Shown: one piece after another, positions 54,996 to 63,376 of the stretch
Layout: each line of letters opens with the position of its first letter
Position numbering within the stretch: the stretch's first letter is position 1
From: JAJFUI01 sp963754135
Lineage (GTDB): Bacteria; Planctomycetota; Planctomycetia; Pirellulales; Thermoguttaceae
Assembly: GCA_963754135.1 (NCBI GenBank)
Contig: CAVWEY010000003.1
Location: 1,736,001-1,800,000, forward strand
DNA: 64,000 bases
Direction of reading: 5' to 3'
Notes under the pieces: generated by a model
What the model saw: only the letters and a program-made list of their open reading frames with translations
What the model was told of the DNA's origin: nothing
Database searches by the model: none
Program-made: the position numbers and the translations under genes

Positions 54996-57138
54996 TTACC
55001 CGCTGGCCGGCCGGTTGAAGCGGCGGGACACATACACGAAGGCCAGCGTCACCGGAACCATTGCCACGGCGAACCAAAGGAAGTACCAATCGGGCGTCAG
55101 GCTGATGCCCCAAAAGGTCGTGTTGTAAAGCGGGGTGATAAAGCCGTTGGCGAAGTTACCGACGAAAATGGCCAACAGCCAGCAGGCGGTCATGAAGGTC
55201 TTCATGGCGGCCGGCGCGGCGGCGAACGCCAACTCCAGGCCGACCACTGAGATGCACACTTCCGCCACGGTCATCAGAATGTACGGAATGACCTGCCAAA
55301 GCATGGAGATGCGGGCGGCGGCGGTGGCCTCCTCGGTGGCCTCGACAACCGCCGGGGTCTGTTCGATGCCGGCGAGTGTCGCGGCGCTTCTCGCGGCGAA
55401 CAGGGCAGCGTCGGCCGCATCGACGCCCGCCACAGCCGCGTTGATCTTCGCGGCACGGTCGTTCTGGGCGGCCAGCGCGGCGATCGAACTCTTGGCGACC
55501 GACGCGGCCCCTTTCGCTTGGGTTGCCACGTCGGCGCAAAGTGTCAGGGCGTCATTGGTTGCCTTAGCCTTCTTCTCCCGCTTCTCCCGAGCCGCGGCGT
55601 CGGCCTTGTCCTTAGCCTTGTCCGACGTCTTGGCGGCGAGTTCGGCGATTTCCTTTGCGGCGGCGACGGCAATGCCCTTTGCCTGGTTGGTGGCCTCGGC
55701 GGCGCTCTGGGCGGCCTCGGCATTGGCCTCGATTTGCTTAGTTATCTCTTCGATCGACCGCTGTTTGCCGTGGCTGGCCGAATCGAACGCCACCTGCGCG
55801 GTGCGAAGGGCTTCCATCGCTGCACTCCTGCGCGCAGATGAGGGTAACGATCTCGGGAGCGGCGCTCTTCACGCTCTTGCCGACGGCTTCCAACTCCGCC
55901 TTGGCCGTCCGTTTTGCGGTCTCGGCTGCTTTCGCTTCGGCATCCGTCTTGGCGTTTTCGACCTCGGTGTCAGCCTTGCGCAAGTTGGTCACCGCGGCGA
56001 TGAGTTTTTGTGAGGCGCTTTCCGCGGCCTCGCTGTGCGGCAGCAATTGGGCGATCGCGGCGGCCGTATTCCCGGCCCGCTCGACGGCCAGCGGCGCACC
56101 GGCCACCACGCGGCCGGCGCCATAGAACGCCGACCACGCGATCACCGCCATCGTGCCGCCGGTGACGACGAAACCAATGAGCATCTTGCTGGTCGGCTTC
56201 AAGTCCCAGCCCCATCGGGCCAAGACGTGCCACATCATCGTGATCGGCGGCAGCATGATCAGGATGAGCACCGGGTTCAGGGTCTGGAGCTGATCCGGCG
56301 CAATATCAAGGCCGAACAGCTTCAGATGCAGGTAGTCGCGGGTGAACAAGACCCAGGTCGATTCGGCCTGGTCGTAGATGCTCCAGAAGACCGCGACCAC
56401 AAGGAACAAGCCCAGCATCCGCTTCAGCACATCCATCCGCTCGCGGTTCTCCTCCGGTGTCCGCCGTTTGTGGCGATGGATGGTCTCCGCGGCGTAGAAG
56501 GGCTTGCCGGCCGCAAAAATGATAAACGAAAGGGCCATCAACACGGTGGGGAACAGGAACGCCTTGGCGTAGGCCTCCGTATCGCCGCCGAAGGCGTTGC
56601 GGATCACAGGCACGCAAATCATCGAAAGCGCCGAGCCGATGTTGATCGAGCCGTAGAACAGGGCAAAGGCGTCGCTACGGAGGGTCGATTGGCCCGGCCG
56701 GCGCTGGTCGTAGGTCAAGCCCATCAAGGTTGAGATGTTGGGCTTGATGATGCCGCTGCCGAGCACGAGCAGCCCGAGCGACAGGAACAGGCACGGCGTG
56801 TTGTGCAGGCTGGCCACGCCCAAAATGCCTTGGCCGATCACGTAAGGGATCGAGAAAATGACGATGGTGCGATAGTTGCCCAGGAACCTGTCGGCAATAA
56901 AGCCGCCCAACAACGGGAGCAGGTAGCAGGCGGCGACGAAAAACGACATGATCTTGTTGGCGCTGCCGTCCTCGAAATCGAGGATGCGAATCATGTAGAG
57001 CAATAGGATCGCTCTCATGCCGTAATACGAGCAGCGTTCGGCGCAGCCGCCGCAGAAAAAGAACCAGAAGCCCAGCGGATGGTCGAAAACGGAGGAGCGC
57101 TTGGCGGGCGCGGCGGCGTCGGAGGTTGGTTGGCTCAT
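54996..57138 (-). CDS. POT-family peptide transporter with long coiled-coil insert, frame broken near 55822
   Basis: About 714 residues, against 450-500 for bacterial POT proteins. FFFCGGCAERCSYYGMRAIL (ExxERxxYY-type motif), LPLLGGFIADRFLG, GSGIIKPNISTLMG and FALFYGSINIGSALS mark the N-terminal half. After GGTMAVIAWSAFYGAGRV a stretch of roughly 230 Ala/Lys/Glu-rich residues is inserted (RKADTEVENAKTDAEAKAAE ... KDKADAAAREKREKKAKAT), before ISMLWQVIPYILMTVAEVCISVVGLELAF, the usual tenth-helix block. Removing one T near 55822 keeps the insert in frame. It imports di/tripeptides with protons. The insert sits where animal PepT1/2 carry their extracellular domain. Confidence 0.85.
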
Positions 57139-57162
57139 GTAATTCCGCCTAGCAAGAAAGTG

Positions 57163-57220
57163 ATTGCAAAATGCAAATTGAAAATTTCAAATTTGCAATT
57201 TGCAATTTTCAATTTGCAAT
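57163..57220 (+). repeat. AT-rich heptamer tract (TTGCAAA / TTTGCAA), copy 2
   Basis: Same unit and inverted layout as 2300-2353. It lies just upstream of the POT transporter and overlaps the end of the downstream peptidase gene, whose last residues and stop are read from it. Confidence 0.85.
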
Positions 57221-58971
57221 GCTCAGGTCCTCGGCGAAGGCCTTCGGGCTGAGGTCCTCGCCGGTGGCGTGGCGGGCCAGTTGGTTCCAGTCCAGGGTCT
57301 TGCCGGGGTCGAACACCTTTTGCCTCATGAACTGCCCCACGGCCTTGTTGCCCACATAGTGTTCCGCCATGAACCCTTTTGACGCCCCTTCCGGCGCGAC
57401 CGCGCGGACCAGGGCGTGATGCAACTGTGAAGCAAACAGCTCGCCCAGCTCGTAGTTGTGGTAGTAGACCGGGGCGTTGACGATGTGGTACTTGGCGGCG
57501 AAATCCGGCTCGTCGCGCCCTCGGGCCGCTTCAATTCCTGATACTTCTCCACCAGGTCCCACCACAGCTTGTTGAGGTCCTGATCGGGGTTGGCGTACAT
57601 CCCTCGCTCGAAGCGCATCATTACCTGGGTCCAACGCGAGAACACGAGCAGGCGGTTCCGCTGGAGCTTCGCCGCCGCCGCACGGAAGCTTTCCGGGTCG
57701 GGCACGCTGACGCCCATCGCCAGCAGCCAATCGACGTTGCGGGCGTTGCGCTCGAACATCATGGCCACCGCCTCGGTGGAGAGCGTATGGGCCTCGACCC
57801 GCAAGGCGTAGGGCAACCGCGAGAAACCCCTGATTGTCCCGCCCGGCACCTTGGCGACCTCGCCAAGTGTTCCGCCATCAACGGCCTTCGAGTAGACCGA
57901 GTGCCCGAACTCGTGCAGCGTGGTGCCCAGCCACTCCTGGTTGCGGACGATGTTCTCCAGCACGCGGATGTCTCCTTCGCGGTCCATGTCCTGGCAGTAG
58001 GCGTGCTGGTTCTTCCCCTCCTTCTCGAACAAATCGCTCCGCTTGATGGTGTCGTCGATCGGCAATCCGATGCCGTCGTAAAAAGTCCGCACCAAACCCA
58101 CGATGTCCAGGTCCTTGTAGACGGATTCCGGCAGCTCATGCCCGACGGCGGGCGGCTCCTGGAAAAACGGATCGTGGTAGTGCCAGGGCCGCAGATCATC
58201 CACGCCGATGCCGTAGTGTTGGGCCAGCGCGGCGTCCATCTCCGCCTTCGCCCGGTGGAACTGCCCGCGGGTCAAGTCATCCAGCTCATCGAAGAGCTTC
58301 AGCACTTGTTGGTCGTCCTGCTCATTCAGATAGAGTTGCATGACGTAGAAGTCCTTGAAGCCCAGCTTATGGGCGGCCTGGTTCCGCAGCGCGATCAGGT
58401 CCTTGAAATCGGCCAGCACCTCGCGGCCGACCTTCTTGCTCGCCTCCCACGCGGCGCGAAGCTCGGCCGAATCGCGCGATTCGATCAGCACGCGGCGGAC
58501 CTGGTTGTCGGTCAGTTCGCGGCCGTCCACCTTCGCCCGGAAGACGTTGAACGTGTGTTGGGTCACATTCCACTTGGCCAGCATCTGCTCGAGCAGTTCG
58601 GGCGGGACCTGCTTCTCCAGGTATTCCAGATAGAGGACGGTGATTTCGCGGGCCAGCAGCGGATCGGACACGCCCGCCTCTTTGATCGCCTTCAGTTCGG
58701 CGAACTGCTGCGGGTCGGCCAGCGCCAAGTCCCGGCCCACCTCGGCCTCTTGTTTCTTCTGGACGGCTTCGTCGGTGCCGGTGATGTCGGCGTTCCACGT
58801 GGTGCGGTTGACCTCGATCTCCAGCGGCCGGATCGTCGCCTCGTATTGCTGCACGAAGCGCCTTGCCCGGGCGTCGTTCGGCGGATCGTCTTCCGCGGCC
58901 ATCGCCCGGCCGGCGGCCACCGTGGTCAACAAGGCGACACTGAACATCGTGGTGAGGTGTGAAAGGGACAT
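57209..58971 (-). CDS. Secreted M2/M3-type zinc metallopeptidase (angiotensin-converting enzyme-like), frame broken near 57524
   Basis: About 587 residues with signal peptide (MFSVALLTTVAAGRAMA). The layout matches bacterial M2 peptidyl-dipeptidases: NADITGTDEAVQKKQEAEV, ELRAAWEASKKVGREVLADF, GVDDLRPWHYHDPFFQEPP, zinc site TTLHEFGHSVYSKAV (HExxH) and, after it, RVEAHTLSTEAVAMMF with the third ligand. One base is missing near 57524; after repair KRPEGRDEPDFAAKYHIVNAPVYYHNY continues to the end. M3 oligopeptidases are the alternative. The last residues IAN and the stop come from a heptamer repeat. Confidence 0.88.
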
Positions 58972-59099
58972 TGGCTTTCTCCTTGAGAGTTATTCCCGTC
59001 AGGTACAAGCCTCCGTATGCTACGGGCGGGATCAGGGGACTGCAAGAGCCGCCGACAGGCAGGCGCGGAGAAGGTATTATGCAGAGGGGTAGCAAACCA

Positions 59100-59419
59100 C
59101 CCCGCATTATTACACATTCAGGGGGCGCGAGGGGTTTGATTCTGAGCCGCTTCTTGCCAATAAACGAATCCTCGGCCCCCTAAAGGGGGCTTAGAGAAAA
59201 AATGAGCCATCAATGATGGCCCCTCGTTCCACAGGCGTAAACGCCTGGGCTACAGAAAGGGGACAGAATGGAACACCGGCCGTGCAATGCGGAACTTGGA
59301 CCCTCTGACGTAAGCCGCTGCCCCGCTGCCCCACCTACCCCCCCTTGCGCCAGATCGGCAAGGGGCTAGACTTAGAAGGGCGAAATGGCCGACTGGCGAT
59401 CTGGTCCGCGGCTTTGCGT
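59100..59419. other. Intergenic stretch upstream of hpf
   Basis: No gene seen. It holds three small palindromes: GGCCCCCTAAAGGGGGC near 59175, GCCATCAATGATGGC near 59206, and CAGGCGTAAACGCCTG near 59235, resembling the REP-like families elsewhere in the window. Confidence 0.5.
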
Positions 59420-59448
59420 TTGTGTCGCCGCCGGCAAGCGGCTAAAAT
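59420..59448 (+). promoter_or_regulatory. Sigma-70-type promoter for the hpf/PTS operon
   Basis: TTGTGT at 59420-59425, 17 bases, TAAAAT at 59443-59448; the hpf start is about 35 bases on, with AAGGAG in between. Confidence 0.55.
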
Positions 59449-59482
59449 GGACGGTTTACCGTAACTGCAAGGAGCCGATCCG

Positions 59483-59797
59483 GTGGAGTTGAACATTTCG
59501 ATCCGGCACGGGCACGTCAGCGAGCCGACGCAAGCCGTCATCCGCGAGAAAGTGGAGAGACTGACCCGGCTCTTCGACCGCCTCGGCGCAATCGACGTCA
59601 CGATCGACGTCGGGCATCGGGATTCGCCCGAGGTCGATCTCCGGGTGTCGGCCAAGAAGCACGAGTTCGTGGCCACGGAGCGGGCGGAAAATCTGCTGGC
59701 CGCGGTCGACGTGGCGGTCGACCGGATGGAGCAGCAATTGCGTAAACACAAGGAGAAGGTCCAGGACCGTCATCGGGGCATCGGACACCGGGAGTAA
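59483..59797 (+). CDS. hpf: Ribosome hibernation-promoting factor (short HPF/RaiA type)
   Basis: 104 residues from GTG 59483 (AAGGAG upstream). Family pattern: ELNISIRHGHVSEPTQAVIREKVERLTRLFDRL, then VDLRVSAKKHEFVATERAENLLAAVDVAVDRMEQQLRKHKEK. It binds the 30S decoding region and helps inactivate ribosomes under stress. It heads a run with EIIA, HPr and EI genes, an order also seen next to rpoN in proteobacteria, which links ribosome hibernation and regulatory PTS. Confidence 0.93.
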   Translation: MELNISIRHGHVSEPTQAVIREKVERLTRLFDRLGAIDVTIDVGHRDSPEVDLRVSAKKHEFVATERAENLLAAVDVAVDRMEQQLRKHKEKVQDRHRGIGHRE

Positions 59798-59807
59798 GAG
59801 GGAACGT

Positions 59808-59829
59808 AGGGCAGGCTGCCAGCCTGCCC
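59808..59829 (+). repeat. GTAG-led palindrome (GGGCAGGCTGCCAGCCTGCCC)
   Basis: GGGCAGGCT-GCC-AGCCTGCCC preceded by GTA at 59806, between hpf and the EIIA gene. Confidence 0.75.
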
Positions 59830-59849
59830 CGCCTAGGGAGAAGCAACGC

Positions 59850-60326
59850 ATGAAGTTTGCCGATTTCATCTGCCGCGAGGCGATCCTCGCGCAGCTTGCC
59901 GCCCAGGACAAGGAAGGGGCGGTCCGAGAAATGGTCCAGGCATTGTGCCGGGCAGGAAAAGTCGAAACGGAGGAGTTTGAGAGCATCGTCAAGGCGATTC
60001 TCAAACGCGAGGAACTGGGCAGCACCGGCATCGGCCGCGGCGTGGCCGTGCCCCACACCAAGCACCCCAGCGTCAACCACCTGGTGGGCTCCGTGGCCGT
60101 CAGCCCCCAAGGGGTCGATTTCGCCAGCCTCGACGGCGAGGTCGTCCACCTGTTCTTCCTCCTGATTTCCCCGCCCGACCGGCCGGGCGATCACCTGCGG
60201 GCGCTGGAGAACATCTCCCGCCAGCTCCGCGACGACACCTTCTGCCGCTTCCTCAAGCAGGCCAAGAGCGTGGAGGACATTCAACTACTATTGGACGAAG
60301 CCGACAACAACCAGTTCGGATCGTGA
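59850..60326 (+). CDS. ptsN: PTS EIIA component, nitrogen-regulatory (PtsN) type
   Basis: 158 residues. EIIA-2/Ntr fold: LAAQDKEGAVREMVQALCRAG, FESIVKAILKREELGSTGIGRGVAVPHTKHPSV with the phosphorylatable histidine in VPHTK, VHLFFLLISPPDRPGDHLRALENISRQLRDD. No membrane EIIB/C domains are encoded here, so it is probably a regulatory phosphocarrier receiving phosphate from the HPr encoded nine bases downstream. Gene symbol given by family; targets unknown. Frame intact. Confidence 0.88.
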   Translation: MKFADFICREAILAQLAAQDKEGAVREMVQALCRAGKVETEEFESIVKAILKREELGSTGIGRGVAVPHTKHPSVNHLVGSVAVSPQGVDFASLDGEVVHLFFLLISPPDRPGDHLRALENISRQLRDDTFCRFLKQAKSVEDIQLLLDEADNNQFGS

Positions 60327-60335
60327 CCTTAAGCC

Positions 60336-60629
60336 ATGTCGGAGACGGCTGTAACCCGAACTGTGGTGGTCACCGATCCGGCGGGCGTACACGCCCGGAC
60401 CGCGGTGGCCATTGCCGAGGCCGTGCGCCGCGGCCAGGCGGCCGTGACGTTGATCAAGGACAACCAACGGGTGGCGGCGACCGAAGTGCTGCAAATCTTG
60501 ACGCTCGTGGCCGGACCGGGCGAAAGCCTCCGGCTCGAGGCCGTCGGACCGGATGCCGCAGCCGTATTGGACCAACTTGAACCGTTGTTTGCCGGCCAGT
60601 TTGGCGACCAGCCGCAAACGTCCGCATAA
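60336..60629 (+). CDS. Phosphocarrier protein HPr (NPr-like)
   Basis: 97 residues: TVVVTDPAGVHARTAVAIAEAV carries the active histidine in the GVHAR motif, followed by QAAVTLIKDNQRVAATEVLQILTLVAGPGESLRLEAVGPDAAAVLDQLEPL. The serine-46 region reads AATEVLQI, lacking the HPr-kinase serine motif of Gram-positive HPr, so control by HPr kinase is unlikely. It relays phosphate between EI (next gene) and EIIA. Confidence 0.92.
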   Translation: MSETAVTRTVVVTDPAGVHARTAVAIAEAVRRGQAAVTLIKDNQRVAATEVLQILTLVAGPGESLRLEAVGPDAAAVLDQLEPLFAGQFGDQPQTSA

Positions 60630-60655
60630 GGAATCGCGCGAGAATAACGTCGATT

Positions 60656-60737
60656 GGGTGGCACGCCCTGAAAGGGCGTGGCGGGTGCCAGCGTTGAATT
60701 GGGCGCATGCACCACGCCCTTTCAGGGCGTGCCACCC
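60656..60737 (+). repeat. Paired inverted palindrome, CACGCCCTGAAAGGGCGTG family, copy 5
   Basis: Two inverted arms around a unique core between the HPr and EI genes; an extra half-unit GGCGTGCCACC follows at 60741-60751. Confidence 0.92.
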
Positions 60738-60757
60738 CGGGGCGTGCCACCGCGGCG

Positions 60758-60775
60758 AGGCACACGGCGTGTGCC
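60758..60775 (+). repeat. Palindrome AGGCACACGGCGTGTGCC, copy 3
   Basis: Hairpin GGCACACG-GCGTGTGCC, close to 3046 and 11338 copies; about 16 bases before the EI start codon, where it may affect ribosome access. Confidence 0.75.
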
Positions 60776-60791
60776 GCCTAAGATAATAGCG

Positions 60792-62534
60792 ATGAGAAGA
60801 CTCCAAGGGATAGCCGTCTCGCCCGGTGTGGCCATCGGCGAGGCGCTGGTGATGGACAACGAGGGATTCCGCATCCCCCGGCGGTTCGTGGCGCGCGATG
60901 CGGTGGTCGACGAGTTGGAGCGGCTGGACAAGGCGGTGGCCGCGGCGGCGGCCGAGATCGCCCATCATCGCGAAACGGTCTCCGCCGAGTTGGGCGAGAA
61001 GTACGGCGGCATCTTCGAGGCCCACTTGCAGATGCTCCAGGACGCCAAGCTCCGCACCGAAGTGGAGGAGATGATCCGCCAGCGGCACTATTCGCCCGAG
61101 TACGCCGTCAGCCGCGTCCTGCGGCGCTACGCCCAGGTCTTCCAGCGGCTGGAAAGCTCGTACCTGGCGGAGCGGGCCAGCGACATTTTCGACATCGAGA
61201 AGCGCTTGCTGCGGCACCTGCTGGGCCGCCGCCGCGAGGGGATTGCCCACCTCACCTCGCCCGTGCTCGTGCTGGCCCACAACCTCACCCCCAGCGAGAC
61301 GGCCAATCTCGACCGCCGCTTCGTCCGCGGCTTCGTGACCGAAGTGGGGGGGCCGGGCAGCCACACCGCCATCGTGGCCGAGGCCCTGGAAATCCCCGCC
61401 GTGGTCGGCACCGGGGCGTTCCTCACGGACGTCTCCGGTGGCGAACTGACGATCATCGACGGCGACAAGGGCCTGGTGATCCTCCAGCCCGACGAGGAGA
61501 CGCTGGCCCGCTACCGCCACGAGGCCGAGGAACTGCGGATCCAGGCCACCAAGCTCGAGCCGCTCCGCGCTCTGCCCGCCGAAACCCGCGACGGCATCCG
61601 CATCCAACTGTTGGGCAACATCGAGTTCCCTTACGAGGTCGATCATTGCGTCGACCGCGGGGCGGACGGCGTGGGACTGTACCGCACCGAGTTCCTCTAC
61701 CTCGGCGCCGACAGCGAGCCGACCGAAGAGGTCCACTACCAGGCCTACTGCCGCGTGGTCCAGGCGATGGAGCAGAAGCCGGTGGTGATCCGCACGTTCG
61801 ACCTGGGGGCGGACAAGATGCCCAACATGCCGCGGATGGAGGACGAGCGCAACCCGTGCCTCGGCCTGCGGAGCATCCGCCTGGCGCTCAGGAACCTGCC
61901 GATCTTCCGCACGCAGTTGCGGGCGATCCTGCGGGCCACGCCGCTGGGGAAGATCCGCATCATGTTTCCGCTGGTCTCCACGCTGTTGGAACTGCGGCAG
62001 GCGAAAATGGTCCTGGCCGACGTGATGGAAGACCTCCAGGAGCACAACCTCCCCTTCGACCGCGACGTCCCGGTGGGCATGATGGTGGAAACGCCGGCCG
62101 CCGTGCTGATGGCCGACCGCTTTGTCGAAGAGGTGGATTTCCTCAGCCTGGGCACCAACGACTTGATCCAATACACGTTGGCCGTGGACCGCAGCAACAA
62201 GGACGTGGTGGGCTTGTACAACCCCGCCGATCCGGCCGTGCTCAAGCTCATCGCCATCGCCATCGAGGCCGCCGGCCGCAAGCAACTGCCGATCAGCATG
62301 TGCGGGCAGATGAGCGGCAGCCCCTTGTACACGATGTTGCTGCTGGGGATGGGGCTGCGGCAGTTCAGCGTCACCCCCAGCGCCATCCCCGAAGTGAAGA
62401 ACATCTGCCGCAGCGTGACCATTCCCGAATGTCAGGCCGTGGCGGGGCGGGTGAAGGGCATGGAAAACGCCCGCGACGTGAAAAGCTATCTCAAGGAAGA
62501 AGTCAGAAAATACGTGCGAGAGATTACCGAGTAG
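60792..62534 (+). CDS. ptsI: Phosphoenolpyruvate-protein phosphotransferase (PTS enzyme I)
   Basis: 580 residues from ATG 60792: RRLQGIAVSPGVAIGEALV, FEAHLQMLQDAKL, then the phosphohistidine loop EVGGPGSHTAIVAEALEIPAVVG, GADGVGLYRTEFLYLG, NPCLGLRSIRLAL, MFPLVSTLLELRQAK, DFLSLGTNDLIQYTLAVDRSN and MCGQMSGSPLY. It takes phosphate from PEP to HPr. No N-terminal GAF domain, so it is canonical EI rather than PtsP. The expected C in the active MCG is present. Frame intact. Confidence 0.96.
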   Translation: MRRLQGIAVSPGVAIGEALVMDNEGFRIPRRFVARDAVVDELERLDKAVAAAAAEIAHHRETVSAELGEKYGGIFEAHLQMLQDAKLRTEVEEMIRQRHYSPEYAVSRVLRRYAQVFQRLESSYLAERASDIFDIEKRLLRHLLGRRREGIAHLTSPVLVLAHNLTPSETANLDRRFVRGFVTEVGGPGSHTAIVAEALEIPAVVGTGAFLTDVSGGELTIIDGDKGLVILQPDEETLARYRHEAEELRIQATKLEPLRALPAETRDGIRIQLLGNIEFPYEVDHCVDRGADGVGLYRTEFLYLGADSEPTEEVHYQAYCRVVQAMEQKPVVIRTFDLGADKMPNMPRMEDERNPCLGLRSIRLALRNLPIFRTQLRAILRATPLGKIRIMFPLVSTLLELRQAKMVLADVMEDLQEHNLPFDRDVPVGMMVETPAAVLMADRFVEEVDFLSLGTNDLIQYTLAVDRSNKDVVGLYNPADPAVLKLIAIAIEAAGRKQLPISMCGQMSGSPLYTMLLLGMGLRQFSVTPSAIPEVKNICRSVTIPECQAVAGRVKGMENARDVKSYLKEEVRKYVREITE

Positions 62535-62598
62535 AGAATACAACCGGTTTTTTTTGGGTTCCCCGCCGGCAACGGCAGTGGCGGGGAAAGTCGGACGA

Positions 62599-63334
62599 AT
62601 GGTTCGATTACGAGTACGCATTCGTTTTTCCAAGCAGGGAGACCTGCGGCTGATCGGGCATCGCGACCTGATGCGGTGCTTAGAGCGGGTGTTCCGCCGC
62701 GCCCAACTGGCGCTCGGCTTCAGCCAGGGGTTCCATCCGAAACCGCGGATGACCTTCCCCTCGGCCCTGGCGGTGGGAATCGAGGGACTCGACGAGGTGA
62801 TGGAGGTGGAACTGGCCGACGCCGGAAAAGGGGACTGTCCCCGACCAACCTTCGGTTGGTGCCCGCCGGAACGGCCCGCAGGCGGGCACCATGCTTGCAT
62901 GGTCGTCGCACAAATGGGGACTGTCCCCTTTTCCACCGCGGAGGAACTGCTGCGGCGCTGGCGCCGCAAGCCCCCCCGGGGCTTGCGTTCCGCACGGTGG
63001 AAGTGCTGCCCGAGGGCGGCCGGAAAGTCCGCCTCCAGAGCGCCTTTTACGAAGCCTCGGTTCCCGCGCCGGAGCAAGCCGGCCTGGTTGAGCGGATCGA
63101 GCGTCTGCTCAGCGCCCCATCTTGGCCGGTCGAGCGCGCCGCGGGCGCGGCCCGGTCGACTTGCGCCCGCTGGTGCTCGATCTGGCGTTGCGGGAGGGCG
63201 TGCTGGCGATGCGGCTCCGCCTCGACGGCCGCCAGAGCGCCTCCGTGCGCGACGTGCTGGCGGCCCTGGGCTTGGCCGGCATCGAGCAGCAAGGCGCCCG
63301 CCTCCGCCGCACCGCCGTGGAGGTCTGCCCATGA
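62599..63334 (+). CDS. TIGR03936/DUF2344 radical SAM-associated protein, two frame breaks and a repeat insertion
   Basis: ATG 62599 opens MVRLRVRIRFSKQGDLRLIGHRDLMRCLERVFRRA, then QLALGFSQGFHPKPRMTFPSALAVGIEG, the DUF2344 core. A palindrome cluster (62824-62934) adds about 37 residues (GKGDCPRPTFGWCPPERPAG...). One base is missing near 62955 and one near 63148; restored pieces read LAPQAPPGLAFRTVEVLPEGG and GRGPVDLRPLVLDLALREGVLAMRL. The family usually accompanies a radical SAM protein and RNase E/G with rplU-rpmA, and the next gene is indeed RNase E/G. Its biochemical role is not clear. Confidence 0.8.
62824..62934 (+). repeat. Nested palindrome cluster inside a gene
   Basis: Outer arms GGAAAAGGGGACTGTCCCC and its inverse at 62916-62934 enclose three further hairpins: ACCAACC-TTC-GGTTGGT, GCCCGCC...GGCGGGC and ACCATGC-TTGCATGGT. 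Translated in frame in the DUF2344 gene. Confidence 0.85.
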
Positions 63335-63376
63335 CAATGCGTACACGTCGGTATTGCCGAACAAGAAAGTCACCAC

